Shown: piece by piece, positions 50,171 to 59,032 of the stretch | How the letters are laid out: every line of letters starts with the position of its first letter | Numbering within the stretch: position 1 is the first letter of the stretch | NCBI RefSeq assembly: GCF_037940415.1 | Contig: NZ_CP149798.1 | Span: 7,163,001-7,227,000, forward strand | DNA: 64,000 nucleotides | From: Streptomyces sp. f51 | Lineage (GTDB): Bacteria > Actinomycetota > Actinomycetes > Streptomycetales > Streptomycetaceae | Direction: 5' to 3' | Translations under genes and position numbers: made by a program | Notes under the pieces: model-generated | Databases searched by the model: none | What the model was told of the DNA's origin: nothing | The model's input: the letters and a program-made list of their open reading frames with translations, nothing else

Positions 50171-50767
50171 TCAGGTGACGTGCCAGCCGGGTTCGAGCCG
50201 GTCGAGGAGCGCGTGGAAGACCGCGTCCGCCCGCTCCCGGCCGCCCTCGGTCAAGGAGGCGACGACCAGGCCGAACGTCGTGTCGACCAGGAGGCCCGCC
50301 TCGGTACGGGCCCGGCCCTCCGCCATGCCCAGGCCGCGGAAGGCGGAGGCGAGCAGGTCCCTCCACTCGGCCAGCACGTCACTGAGGACGGGCCCGTACC
50401 GGTCGGGGTCGATCAGGCTCGCGGCCATGATCTCGAGGTACAGGGGGAGGGCCCGGCGCAGGTCGGGCGCCCCGAACTGCCGCCAGGTCTCCTCCATGAA
50501 GCGCCGGATTCCCGCCGGGTCCCGCGGGGCGGCCTCGGCGGCGAGCGTGTCCCGGGCCCGCAGCAGCGGTCGCCTCTCGTCCAGGGCCAGGGCCTCGGCG
50601 ACCATGGCGTCCTTGCTCCCGAAGTAGTACAGGAGCATGCGGTCGCTGGTCCCCAGGGCCTGGGCGAGCGGGCGCAGGGACAGCCCGGCCAGACCGTTGC
50701 GCACCAGGTACGCGCGGACGCGGTCGGTCAGCTCACGTCGTTTCACCTGGTCGGACGGTCGTGACAT
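50171..50767 (-). CDS. TetR family regulator
   Basis: 198 aa. Starts MSRPSDQVKRRELTDRVRAY, HTH LRPLAQALGTSDRMLLYYFG, and C-terminal domain TEAGLLVDTTFGLVVASLTE. It converges with the sigma-CAP gene and shares a divergent region with the HATPase gene, where a GTAGCA dyad (50900-50913) lies. Its regulated gene is not obvious. Confidence 0.88.
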   Translation of the reverse strand: MSRPSDQVKRRELTDRVRAYLVRNGLAGLSLRPLAQALGTSDRMLLYYFGSKDAMVAEALALDERRPLLRARDTLAAEAAPRDPAGIRRFMEETWRQFGAPDLRRALPLYLEIMAASLIDPDRYGPVLSDVLAEWRDLLASAFRGLGMAEGRARTEAGLLVDTTFGLVVASLTEGGRERADAVFHALLDRLEPGWHVT

Positions 50768-50899
50768 GAAGGCTCCCGGTGGCCGCGGTGGGGACGCGGC
50801 GTCGTGCCGACGCGGTCGCGGACGTGATCGAGCGGGGGTGCGTGTGACACCTCACACAGTCCATATGTCTGATGAGTACCCTTGGGATGGATTCTTACC

Positions 50900-50913
50900 G
50901 TAGCAAGTGCTAC
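50900..50913. promoter_or_regulatory. Palindrome GTAGCA-AG-TGCTAC upstream of the HATPase gene
   Basis: Perfect 6-bp arms, 127 nt before the HATPase start, in an unusually A/T-rich 60-nt patch that likely carries the promoter. Confidence 0.45.
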
Positions 50914-51040
50914 ATGTATATTTGTTATCGTGACGGGCGTTACGGGAACGCGTGACCTGACACATGTCCGGACCGGTCGTCGACGGGTCCGTGCCGCTCG
51001 GGCGGTGTGGTCGCCGGCAGTGCAGAAGGGACTGATTCCC

Positions 51041-51649
51041 ATGGCCCCGGGGGCCATAGACCTCCTGGCGACACCTCGCCGGGGGCGCTTCGCACGGCTC
51101 TACCGCCGGCCCGAGGTATCGGGGCGCGAGGACGTCACGAGACGCGATCAGGAGGCCGAGGCATTCGTGGAGGCTGCACCCACCTCGTGGCTCGCCAGGA
51201 ACATGGCTCTCTGGTCGCGTGTCCTGCAACCGATCCGCCCGTTCGACGCACCCCGCGCGAGCGTCACCCCCTGGGAGGCCTCCTGGCCGCTGTCCCGGGA
51301 GCTGACCTCGGCCCGCCGGGCCCGCCGTCTGGTGACGGCCCAGCTGGACGAGTGGGATCTGGAGGAGCTGGCCGACACCGCGGAACTCCTGGTCAGCGAG
51401 CTGGTCACCAACGCCCTGTGCCACACGCGCGGCCCCCTGCGGCTCAACCTGTGCCTGCGCGGCGACCGCCTCGTGTGCGAGGTCGAGGACACGGACCCCG
51501 TCTGCCCCGTGCGCCGGGAGGCGGACGCCGACGCCGAGGGCGGTCGCGGCACCGAACTCCTCGACCTGCTCGCCGAGAGCTGGGGCAGCACGTGCACGCC
51601 CACGGGCAAGACCATGTGGTTCGAGGTGCCGACGGAGACCCCGTCGTAG
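51041..51649 (+). CDS. Anti-sigma-type ATP-binding protein (HATPase, RsbW-like)
   Basis: 202 aa from the ATG at 51041 (AGAAGGG 10 nt upstream). The C-terminal half is an HATPase_c_2 domain: LADTAELLVSELVTNALCHT (N box) and GGRGTELLDLLAESWGS (G box). Streptomyces has dozens of such proteins, many acting as anti-sigma factors/kinases partnered with anti-anti-sigma proteins. The N-terminal 70 residues are a unique arginine-rich extension. The specific partner is not visible. Confidence 0.85.
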   Translation: MAPGAIDLLATPRRGRFARLYRRPEVSGREDVTRRDQEAEAFVEAAPTSWLARNMALWSRVLQPIRPFDAPRASVTPWEASWPLSRELTSARRARRLVTAQLDEWDLEELADTAELLVSELVTNALCHTRGPLRLNLCLRGDRLVCEVEDTDPVCPVRREADADAEGGRGTELLDLLAESWGSTCTPTGKTMWFEVPTETPS

Positions 51650-51703
51650 CAGCCGCCGAACGCCGGCTTCGACCTCGCCCGTCCCGTCGACCGGGCGGAG
51701 CGC

Positions 51704-52519
51704 TCAGCTCCGGGTGCTCACGTGGGTGGCCAGGAAGTCGAGGAGCGCGGCGTTGAACCGCTCCGGCTGTTCGGCGCCGGGAAGGTGACCGGCACCGTCG
51801 ACGACGGTCAGCACCGCGTGCGGGACGAGCGCCTTGATGGCCTCGGCGTCCGCCACCGGCGTGAAGACGTCGTCGGCGCCGACGACGATCAGCACGGGGG
51901 ACCGCACGGCGGCGAGGGTGTCCCGGTAGTCCGGACGCTCGGCCCGGCCGCGCAGGGCCGCGGCGGCTCCGCGGGGATCGGTGGCGCGCATCATGCGCAG
52001 TACGTGCTCGGCGACGTCCGGCATCGCGGTGACGTTGTAGTCGGCGAGCATCTTGCCGATGACCTCGTCCGCGTAGCCGTCCATCCCCTCGGCGAGGAGT
52101 CGGTCTGCCATCCGGTTGCGGAGGGCCTTGCCCTCGGCCGTCTCGGCGGGCGCGGAGGTGTCCGACAGGACGAGCGCGCGGACGCGGTGGGCGTGGCCGC
52201 GCTGGAGTTCCATGGCGATCTGCCCGCCCATCGAGACCCCGCCCACCACGGCACGCTCGATCTCCAGATGGTCCAGGAGCGCCACGAGGTCGTCGGCGAA
52301 CCCGGAGAGATGAACGGTGCCCTGCTCCACCCCGCTGGCTCCGTAGCCGCGCAGGTCCGGGGTGACGACCCGGTGTCCGGCCGCGACGAGCGCTTCGACC
52401 TGAGGGGCCCACAGGGTCCGGTTGAAGGGATGCCCGTGGACGAGCAGGACGGGCAGCCCGGCCGGGGAGCCCGTGTCGTCGTAGTGGAGCGTCGTACCGC
52501 GCACGGCTGTGGAAGTCAT
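51704..52519 (-). CDS. Alpha/beta-fold hydrolase
   Basis: 271 aa. It has HGHPFNRTLW (oxyanion hole), the nucleophile elbow GGVSMGGQIAME (Ser), an Asp in VVGADDVFTPVADAEA and the catalytic His in VDGAGHLPGAEQPERF. A TAGGGT -10 candidate ends 7 nt before the ATG (52517-52519), indicating a leaderless transcript; a longer in-frame start would overlap it. Substrate, probably a small ester or lactone, is unknown. Confidence 0.9.
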   Translation of the reverse strand: MTSTAVRGTTLHYDDTGSPAGLPVLLVHGHPFNRTLWAPQVEALVAAGHRVVTPDLRGYGASGVEQGTVHLSGFADDLVALLDHLEIERAVVGGVSMGGQIAMELQRGHAHRVRALVLSDTSAPAETAEGKALRNRMADRLLAEGMDGYADEVIGKMLADYNVTAMPDVAEHVLRMMRATDPRGAAAALRGRAERPDYRDTLAAVRSPVLIVVGADDVFTPVADAEAIKALVPHAVLTVVDGAGHLPGAEQPERFNAALLDFLATHVSTRS

Positions 52520-52750
52520 GCCAGGCACCCTAGTCACAAGATCATCGGAACGGGTCCGAAGCGAGGTCGTGCGCCGAGGCCGCGCATCGAGGCCCGCCGC
52601 CGACGCCGTCCGCCGCAGCCGCCCGCCAAAGGCGTCCCGCCTGGGACGGGGACGGCGACGGGGAGGGAACGGGGGCGGGGACGGCGACGGCCCGGCACGA
52701 GCGCGAGGGTGATCGCGTCGGCCGGGCCGTCGAAGAGCGGGGCGGGAGGG

Positions 52751-53716
52751 TTACTCCCCCTCGTACCGGGCCCCGTAGGGGTCACCGGCGCCCGTGTCCC
52801 TGTACTGCGCGCGCTCGTCGGCGGCGGGCCACTGGGCCGGCGCCGACTGCCAGTTGCCGGCCGCCGGCGCGCTGTGCGCCATCGGCGCGGGAGCGTCCTG
52901 GATCCCGGACACCTGCACCGGCATGGTGTTTCCGCGTGCGACGACCTTGGACCGCGTCTTGGTCTGCTTGTCCCAGTTCTTGTCGCCGAGGATCAGGACC
53001 GGGTCGAACATGACGATGGCCGCGGCGAGGATCAAGAAGAGGATCGGGCCCAGGAGCATCGGCAGGAGGAGCGAGCTTCCCTCCTGGCCCGCGACGGCCG
53101 AACCGATGGTGTTGTGGAGGTGGACGCTCACGGCGGCCATGCCGGTGTAGTGCATGCCGGTGACGGCCAGGCCCATGACGAGGCTCGCGCCGAGGGTGCG
53201 GACGAAGCCCTGCACGGAGACGGCGGCCCACAGCGCGGCGGTCGCCGCGACGAGGGCGACGACCACGGACAGGGTCACGGTGAACGCGTTGTAGCGGAGG
53301 TCCCCGTTGAGCTGCATCGCGAACATGCCGAGGTAGTGCATCGTCGCGACGCCGAGGCCGGTGATGGACCCGCCCACGGTCAGGGCGGCGCGCGTCGCAC
53401 CGCGGTGCCCGACGATGAACACGCCCGCGGAGACCACCACGATCGCCACGAGGAGACTGAGCACGGTCAGCGGGACGTCGTAGGTGATGGGGGTCTCCGC
53501 GACGGAGAAGCCCGTCATGGCGATGAAGTGCATCGTCCAGATGCCGCAGCCCAGGGCACTGGCCCCCAGGGCGAGCCAGCCCAGCCTCCATCCGGGCTCG
53601 TGGTGCACCGTGCGCACCACGCAGCGCAGCCCCAGCGCCGAGCCCACACAGGCCATGACGTAGGCGGCCACCGGGGTGACCAGCCCGTAACTGAAGCCGT
53701 CGATCGTGCCGTTCAT
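52751..53716 (-). CDS. MHYT-domain integral membrane protein
   Basis: 321 aa. Three MHYT-type motifs, WTMHFIAM, ATMHYLGM and TGMHYTGM, lie at the ends of membrane helices in a seven-helix arrangement; they may bind copper and sense oxygen, CO or NO. In most bacteria this domain is joined to GGDEF/EAL or kinase modules. Here it is followed only by a disordered Pro/Ala tail (VQVSGIQDAPAPMAHSAP), so no enzymatic output is present. It is a probable stand-alone sensor or copper membrane protein. Confidence 0.9.
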   Translation of the reverse strand: MNGTIDGFSYGLVTPVAAYVMACVGSALGLRCVVRTVHHEPGWRLGWLALGASALGCGIWTMHFIAMTGFSVAETPITYDVPLTVLSLLVAIVVVSAGVFIVGHRGATRAALTVGGSITGLGVATMHYLGMFAMQLNGDLRYNAFTVTLSVVVALVAATAALWAAVSVQGFVRTLGASLVMGLAVTGMHYTGMAAVSVHLHNTIGSAVAGQEGSSLLLPMLLGPILFLILAAAIVMFDPVLILGDKNWDKQTKTRSKVVARGNTMPVQVSGIQDAPAPMAHSAPAAGNWQSAPAQWPAADERAQYRDTGAGDPYGARYEGE

Positions 53717-54035
53717 CCGCTCCCTAACGCTTTACTGCTGACTTAAGAAGGACATTGAGCACGTTTCCTGGTAGCGATAGCAAATTCTCAAGCCGATGTT
53801 GATTGAAACTTGCGCGATCGTTATGGATCTCGGGCCGGAGCCCGCGTTCCGCGGCCCTGCGGCGTCCGGATGTCCGTGCCGTCCGGGGGCCCGGGCCGGG
53901 AATTTCGACGGGCCCTTCCGGCCTTGTGCAAGGCGGTGCCACGTTCGTGTGAGGACGGGGCTGAGGGACCGCGGGCGGCGCGTGAATCGCCGCCCGTGCG
54001 AGTCCGACGAGGACTAGGAAGATGGGGTGCGTGTG
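53717..54035. other. Intergenic region with the MHYT promoter area
   Basis: 319 bases, A/T-rich next to the MHYT start and GC-rich near MsrA. Open frames here are not convincing. Confidence 0.4.
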
Positions 54036-54548
54036 ATGAGCGGGAACGAGGAGAAGGCGCTGCTGGCGGGCGGCTGCTTCTGGGGCGTACAGGATCTGAT
54101 CAGGACGTTGCCGGGTGTTCTGGACACGCGGGTGGGGTACAGCGGCGGCGACGTGCCGAACGCGACGTACCGCAATCACGGCACGCATGCCGAGGCGATC
54201 GAGATCACGTTCGATCCCACGAAGACGGACTACCGGACGATCCTGGAGTACTTCTTCCAGATCCACGACCCGTCGACGAAGAACCGCCAGGGCAACGACA
54301 TCGGTCTCAGCTACCGGTCCGCCATCTTCTACGTCGACGACGAGCAGAAGCGGGTCGCCGAGGAGACCATCGCCGACGTGGACGCCTCCGGGCTGTGGCC
54401 GGGGAAGGTCGTCACCGAGGTCGCGCCGGCCGGCCCGTTCTGGGAGGCGGAGCCGGAGCACCAGGACTATCTCCAGCGCTACCCCGACGGCTACACCTGC
54501 CACTTCGTACGTCCCAACTGGCGCCTGCCGAGGCGTGCGGAGGCCTGA
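54036..54548 (+). CDS. msrA: Peptide-methionine (S)-S-oxide reductase
   Basis: 170 aa. MSGNEEKALLAGGCFWGVQD holds the catalytic Cys14 in GCFWG. The MsrA fold continues with GYSGGDVPNATYRNHGTHAE, FFQIHDPSTKNRQGNDIGL and SYRSAIFYVDDEQK. It repairs oxidised methionine with thioredoxin-derived electrons. No downstream MsrB gene. The ATG at 54036 is preferred to a GTG at 54027. Ends with a 12-bp stem terminator. Confidence 0.95.
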   Translation: MSGNEEKALLAGGCFWGVQDLIRTLPGVLDTRVGYSGGDVPNATYRNHGTHAEAIEITFDPTKTDYRTILEYFFQIHDPSTKNRQGNDIGLSYRSAIFYVDDEQKRVAEETIADVDASGLWPGKVVTEVAPAGPFWEAEPEHQDYLQRYPDGYTCHFVRPNWRLPRRAEA

Positions 54549-54562
54549 GCCGGCCAAACCGA

Positions 54563-54592
54563 CGTCCCGCGACCGGAGTCGGTCGCGGGACG
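54563..54592. terminator. 12-bp stem terminator between MsrA and the MFS gene
   Basis: CGTCCCGCGACC and GGTCGCGGGACG with a GGAGTC loop, 14 nt past the MsrA stop. The MFS gene converges. Confidence 0.8.
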
Positions 54593-54647
54593 CGGGGGTG
54601 GTCGGCCGATCGACGGGTCGGCCGGGCGGGCCCGCGGCGGCCGTTGG

Positions 54648-56081
54648 TCAGCGGCCGGTGCGGCGCGTGGTCATGACCCCGGCCGCCACCGCCGCGGCGG
54701 CGAGGACGATCGCGGTGACCCCCAGCGCCTGCTGGGCCGCCGCACGCGCGTCTCCGGCCGCGCCCAGATAGACGCCGCCGACGACCGCGACACCGAGTGT
54801 GCCGCCGAGCTGCTGCACGGCGTTCAGCAGGCCGGCGGCCGAACCGGTCTCCTGCGGACCGACACCGCCGAGCGCCGTGCTGAAGAACGGCGGGGTGAAC
54901 AGCCCGGTGCCGAGCCCCGCGACGGCGAGCGCCGCGGGCAGCAGGCGCGGATACGATTCCGGGTCCGCGCTCCGGTAGGCGAGGAAAGCGGCGACCAGAC
55001 CGGCCGCGAGGACGCCGATCCCGGTGTGCAGCACACGGGTCCCGTACCGCGTGACCAGATGCGTACCGGCGGCCCAGGAACCCGCCGCGAGGCCCGCGGA
55101 CCACGGCAGCAGGGTGAGACCCGCGGTGAGCGGGCCGTCGTGGAGGCCGAGTTCGAGGTGCAGGACCACGGTGATCATGACGCCGTTCATGACGGCGAAG
55201 AACAGCGTCGAGGTGGCCAGGGCGGCAGGGAAGGCCCGCCCCCGCAGCAGGGCGGGTTCGATCAGCGGGGCCCGGCCGGAGCGCCCGGCCCGCCGCTGAT
55301 GGGCCACGAACGCGCCCAGCACCATGGCCCCCGAGGCGGCGACGGCCCAGCGGGCGGGTCCCGGGTTCCCGGCGGTCAGCGGGCACACCACGAGCGCGGT
55401 GCCGAGCATGGCCAGAACGGTGCCCGCGGGGTCGAGACGGGGCCGTACCGGCGCGCGGTCCTCGGTCAGGAACACGGACACGGCCAGGACCGCTGCGGCC
55501 GGCGGAAGGTTCACGAGGAACACCGCGCGCCACGAGGACCCGAACACATCGGCATGGGTCAGCACGCCGCCGAGCACCGGGCCGAGGACCGCGGACAGGC
55601 CCATGACCGGACCGATCATGCCCAGAGCCCGGGTGAGTTCGCCGCCCCGGTACATCGCGCGGATCAGCCCGAACGTCTGCGGGATGATCGCGGCCGCCGC
55701 CGCGCCCTGCACCGCACGCAGCGCGATCAGGGCCGCGGCGCCGGGCGCCAGGGCGCAGGCCAGGGACGTGGCGGCGAACACGACGACGCCGACGCGGAAG
55801 ACCCGCCTGCGGCCCGCGAGGTCGCCGAGCCGGGCGCCCGTCGGCAGCCCGAGGGCGAACGCGAGGGTGTAGGCGGCGCTGAACCAGGGGATCGTCGCCC
55901 GCGCGCCGCCGAGGTCGGCGTGGATCACGGGTCCTGCGACCTGGACGATCGTGGCGTCGAGGAGATTCATGGCCTCCGCGGTGAGCACCGCGGCGAGCGC
56001 CAGTCCGCGGCGACGGGAGTCGGGCGGGGCGAAGGCGAGGGGCCGGTCGCGGCCGGCGGTGGGTTTCGTGACGCGGGACAT
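54648..56081 (-). CDS. MFS exporter (EmrB/QacA, DHA2 type)
   Basis: 477 aa, 14 membrane helices. DHA2 motifs: AEAMNLLDATIVQVAGPVIH (conserved Asp), PWFSAAYTLAFALGLPTGAR with GDLAGRRRVF (motif A), and GPVLGGVLTHADVFGSSWRA (motif C). Such proteins export drugs and dyes using proton gradients. The ATG at 56081 is used. It is divergent from a double AsnC-type regulator (56282), which probably controls it. Confidence 0.92.
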   Translation of the reverse strand: MSRVTKPTAGRDRPLAFAPPDSRRRGLALAAVLTAEAMNLLDATIVQVAGPVIHADLGGARATIPWFSAAYTLAFALGLPTGARLGDLAGRRRVFRVGVVVFAATSLACALAPGAAALIALRAVQGAAAAAIIPQTFGLIRAMYRGGELTRALGMIGPVMGLSAVLGPVLGGVLTHADVFGSSWRAVFLVNLPPAAAVLAVSVFLTEDRAPVRPRLDPAGTVLAMLGTALVVCPLTAGNPGPARWAVAASGAMVLGAFVAHQRRAGRSGRAPLIEPALLRGRAFPAALATSTLFFAVMNGVMITVVLHLELGLHDGPLTAGLTLLPWSAGLAAGSWAAGTHLVTRYGTRVLHTGIGVLAAGLVAAFLAYRSADPESYPRLLPAALAVAGLGTGLFTPPFFSTALGGVGPQETGSAAGLLNAVQQLGGTLGVAVVGGVYLGAAGDARAAAQQALGVTAIVLAAAAVAAGVMTTRRTGR

Positions 56082-56281
56082 GGGTCTCCCCCCAGGTACG
56101 GCACGGATCTGCGGGTGGCCGCCGAAGTGGACGGCGGAGGAGCCGCGGCCGGACAGCGTCCGGCGCGGCAGCCGCGCGGCGAGCGGCCCGTGACCACCGT
56201 GCCGCCGTCCGTCCGGCCGGTTCCAACTTCTCGGCGGACTTCCGTGATTTCTTCCATCGGGGTCGGCTAGGTTTGCCGAAC

Positions 56282-57277
56282 ATGTTCGTACTGGATGAGC
56301 TGGACCGGGGTCTGATCCATGCCCTGCATGTGGACGCGCGGGCGCCGTTCACGCTCGTCGCCGAGGTCCTCGGCTGCTCGACGCAGACGGTGGTCCGCCG
56401 CTACCGCCGGCTGTACGCCCTGGCGGGCCTGCGCGTCGTCGCCCTCCCCACGCCACGGAGTTCCGGCACGAACCAGTGGTTCGTACGACTGACCGCGGCG
56501 ACCCGCAGCGCACACGACATCGCGACGGCGCTCGCCCGGCGCCCGGACACCTCCTGGGTGCGGCTGACCTCCGGCGGTACGGAGATCGTCGCGATCATCC
56601 ACACCCCGCCCGCGGGTCAGGACGCGCACGCGCTGCTGCTGCGGGACATCCCCCGCACCGCCGGGATCACCGCCGTGTCCGCGCACCAGATGCTGCACAT
56701 GTACCTGGGCGGTCCGACCGCCTGGCGCGGTCGGATCGGCGCCCTCGACGCGGACCAGGAGGCACGGCTGCGCGCCGAGTCGCCCACCGCGGACGGGCCG
56801 GACACCCGGAACGCCCCCGACGCCGCGGCCCATCTCCTCAAGGACGCGGACCGCCGACTGCTGTCGGCATTGCGCAAGGACGCACGCCTCAGCTACGCGG
56901 AACTGGCCGCCGCCACCGGTACCACCGCGTCCACCGTGGCCCGCAGGCTGGCGGAACTGCGGGCGCGCGGCGCGCTGTTCTTCGACATCGACATCGATCC
57001 GGCGCTGCTGGGCGTGACCGTGTCGGCGCTGCTGTGGATGGAGGTGGCCCCCGCCCATCTGGACACGGTGGCGACAGAGTTGGCCCGCCACGAGGAACTC
57101 GCGGTGGTCGCGGCGACGACCGGTCCGACCAACCTCGTCGCCCACGCCCTGTGCGGCGACGCGGCGGCCCTGCACCACTATCTGACGCGGAGGGTAGCCT
57201 GGGACGCCGTCACACGGATCGAGACGGCGCCGGTCCTGCGTACCTACAAGGCCGCCACCACGCTCCGCCTCGGCTGA
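56282..57277 (+). CDS. AsnC/Lrp-family regulator with two AsnC modules
   Basis: 331 aa. Two consecutive AsnC HTH plus ligand-binding units: first HTH LDRGLIHALHVDARAPFTLV..CSTQTVVRRYRRL and second DADRRLLSALRKDARLSYAE..GTTASTVARRLAEL, each followed by a RAM-like part (VRLTSGGTEIVAIIH; VVAATTGPTNLVAHAL). Ordinary AsnC proteins have about 150 residues. A TAGGTT -10 candidate 8 nt upstream of the ATG (56282) suggests a leaderless transcript; a TTG 9 nt earlier is possible. Probable regulator of the divergent MFS gene. Confidence 0.9.
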   Translation: MFVLDELDRGLIHALHVDARAPFTLVAEVLGCSTQTVVRRYRRLYALAGLRVVALPTPRSSGTNQWFVRLTAATRSAHDIATALARRPDTSWVRLTSGGTEIVAIIHTPPAGQDAHALLLRDIPRTAGITAVSAHQMLHMYLGGPTAWRGRIGALDADQEARLRAESPTADGPDTRNAPDAAAHLLKDADRRLLSALRKDARLSYAELAAATGTTASTVARRLAELRARGALFFDIDIDPALLGVTVSALLWMEVAPAHLDTVATELARHEELAVVAATTGPTNLVAHALCGDAAALHHYLTRRVAWDAVTRIETAPVLRTYKAATTLRLG

Positions 57278-57284
57278 CCCGGAA

Positions 57285-57375
57285 CCGCGCCGAACCGCCC
57301 CGCCCGCCGCCGAACCGCCCCGCCCCGCCCCGCCCCGCGCCGAACCGCCCCGCCCGCCGCCGAACCGCCTCGGCC
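57285..57375. repeat. Tandem CG-rich repeats
   Basis: CGCCGAACCGCCCCGCCCGC-like units occur three times with insertions of CCCCG runs, directly after the AsnC gene and before the NTF2-like stop. Confidence 0.6.
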
Positions 57376-57377
57376 GG

Positions 57378-57743
57378 TCAGAGATAGTCGTTCCGCTTGA
57401 GCTCGACCACCCACGCGCGGCGCTCGCAGATCTTCCCGTCGCGCATGCGGAACACCTCGGCCATCGACATGCGCATCGGTTCTCCCGTGTCCCGGTTCAC
57501 CGTGCCCGTGAGTTCGGCCATGACCACGTCGTCCTCCTCCACCATGCGGACGACGTCGAGCCGGGGCGGCGGGACGAAGCCGGGGCCCTCGATGGCGGCG
57601 TCGTAGGCCTCCTTGCCGGTCAGATGGAAGCCGCCGAAGACCGTCCACTCGATGTCGTCGGTGAGGCAACTCAGGATCTGTGCGTGATCGTTCTTCCGGA
57701 AGCCGTCCAGATAGGTCTCGACGGTCTGCTTGTTCCGTGACAT
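57378..57743 (-). CDS. SnoaL/NTF2-like protein
   Basis: 121 aa, starting MSRNKQTVETYLDGFRKNDH. Fold signs: LTDDIEWTVFGGFHLTGKEA, VVMAELTGTVNRDTGEPMRM and MAEVFRMRDGKICERRAWVV. Members include polyketide cyclases and isomerases. The ATG at 57741-57743 has GGAGAG 8 nt before; a longer frame adds Pro/Arg sequence. Function unknown. Confidence 0.88.
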   Translation of the reverse strand: MSRNKQTVETYLDGFRKNDHAQILSCLTDDIEWTVFGGFHLTGKEAYDAAIEGPGFVPPPRLDVVRMVEEDDVVMAELTGTVNRDTGEPMRMSMAEVFRMRDGKICERRAWVVELKRNDYL

Positions 57744-58016
57744 GGCTCCTGCTCTCCGGCGAGGGTGGGGGAAGGGGGACGGGGAAGCGGGGGACGACGG
57801 GCGCACCGCGCTTCGATGGCGCTGCCTCGGACCCTGAACCGTCGAGACACCTCCATAGCGCTGCCGCGCGCGGTAGGCAAGCTGCGCTCACTCGAAGGTG
57901 TGGTGCCGTACGGCAGATAGAGTTGCGGTCCTCGAAAGGCGTAGTGTCATATGCCTGTTGCCAGGGCAGGCGGGCAACTCGCAGGCGGGGGCCAGGGGAG
58001 AGGACGGCATCACGAG

Positions 58017-58331
58017 ATGACGAGCACCGACTGGAGCGATCGAGGGTTGTGCCGCACGGCCGACCCGGACGACCTGTTCGTCGAGGGCGCGGCACAGAAC
58101 CGGGCCAAAATGCTGTGTATCGGCTGCCCCGTCCTCACCGAATGCCTCGCTTACGCGTTGGACCAGCGCATCGAGCACGGCGTCTGGGGAGGCATGACGG
58201 AGCGCGAGCGCCGCGCACTGCTGCGTCGCCGGCCGACGGTCACGTCCTGGCTGCACCTCCTGGAGACGGCCCGTGTGGAACACGAGCGCTCGCAGGACAC
58301 CGCCGCTGCCGTCGGGCACCGGGCGAGCTGA
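58017..58331 (+). CDS. WhiB family iron-sulfur transcription factor
   Basis: 104 aa. The four cluster cysteines are C12, C34, C37 and C43 (CRTADPDDLF, CIGCPVLTEC), followed by the G(V)WGG turn (GVWGGMTERERRALLRRR, 55-72) used for sigma contact/DNA binding. These [4Fe-4S] proteins bind the housekeeping sigma factor and control development, redox response or resistance. Unlike the usual short WhiB its C-terminus extends about 30 residues. Which Wbl paralogue is not decided. Followed by a terminator at 58536-58563. Confidence 0.94.
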   Translation: MTSTDWSDRGLCRTADPDDLFVEGAAQNRAKMLCIGCPVLTECLAYALDQRIEHGVWGGMTERERRALLRRRPTVTSWLHLLETARVEHERSQDTAAAVGHRAS

Positions 58332-58535
58332 CCTCCTGGCAGGTGGCGGGGCGTCCGGCCCCCGGAACCCGTATCAGGTTCCGAGGAGGTGGCGGGCGCC
58401 CTGTTCGTCGTGGGGGAGCGGACCCCGCTGTACGCCGTCACGTGCCGGTGCGCCCAGCACGCGCCGCCCCGGTCGTCCTCGCCGCCCGAGTACGGGAACG
58501 CCCGAACGGAACCTGAGACGCCGGATCGACACACG

Positions 58536-58563
58536 AGGCCCCGATGCCGCATCGGGGCCTTTT
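58536..58563 (+). terminator. Canonical terminator downstream of WhiB
   Basis: AGGCCCCGATG and CATCGGGGCCT with a CCG loop followed by TTT. The stem is perfect. Confidence 0.85.
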
Positions 58564-59032
58564 CCGTGTGCCCTCGATGGCTCGCCGGGCCGCGATCCTC
58601 GCCTTTCCCTTGGCCCGCCCGCAATGAGGTCGGAAGCACCTCAATGAGACAGGCAGCCGAAAAGCACTAAACATTCAGAGGCTGTCACACATGCGTTTTT
58701 CCGGCCTCCGACAGCAATTAAATCAAGCCACTGTGTCATCAGGCATTGTCTGCTCAGGCGTGAACTGTCACCGTCATGCGCGGAATGAACAGCCCGATCA
58801 TGGTGTGCGGATGTACCTCAACTGCGTTGCTGAGCAGGCGTGTTGTTCGGCAATCATGTCGACCTGGCCAAAATGCCATTTTCCCCTCCTTATGCCGGAC
58901 GAAGGCCTGAGGCAGGCGCCTTCCGGGCGGGCGAAACCTTCCGTAAATGACACATCACGACGGTGTGCGGTTTCGGCTCGGACGATCTCCGAGAGCAATC
59001 CGCACACGGAGCGAAGGAGACGTTTCGCGGTC
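58564..59032 (+). promoter_or_regulatory. Long A/T-rich leader of the cell-wall hydrolase gene
   Basis: About 470 bases before the hydrolase ATG are richer in A/T than the surroundings (TAAACATTCAGAGGCTGTC, CAATTAAATCAAGCC). No open frame is convincing. An upstream cis-acting RNA controlling the hydrolase is plausible, but the c-di-AMP (ydaO) riboswitch landmarks I know were not found. Confidence 0.35.

Noticed and set aside
53796..54017. 73-aa plus-strand frame before MsrA
   Set aside because: Cys/Arg/Pro-rich with no SD, and the region is the MHYT promoter side.
58564..59032. c-di-AMP (ydaO) riboswitch before the cell-wall hydrolase
   Set aside because: Such riboswitches precede many actinobacterial wall hydrolases, but the conserved blocks I know were not found by eye; a covariance-model search (Rfam ydaO-yuaA) would decide.
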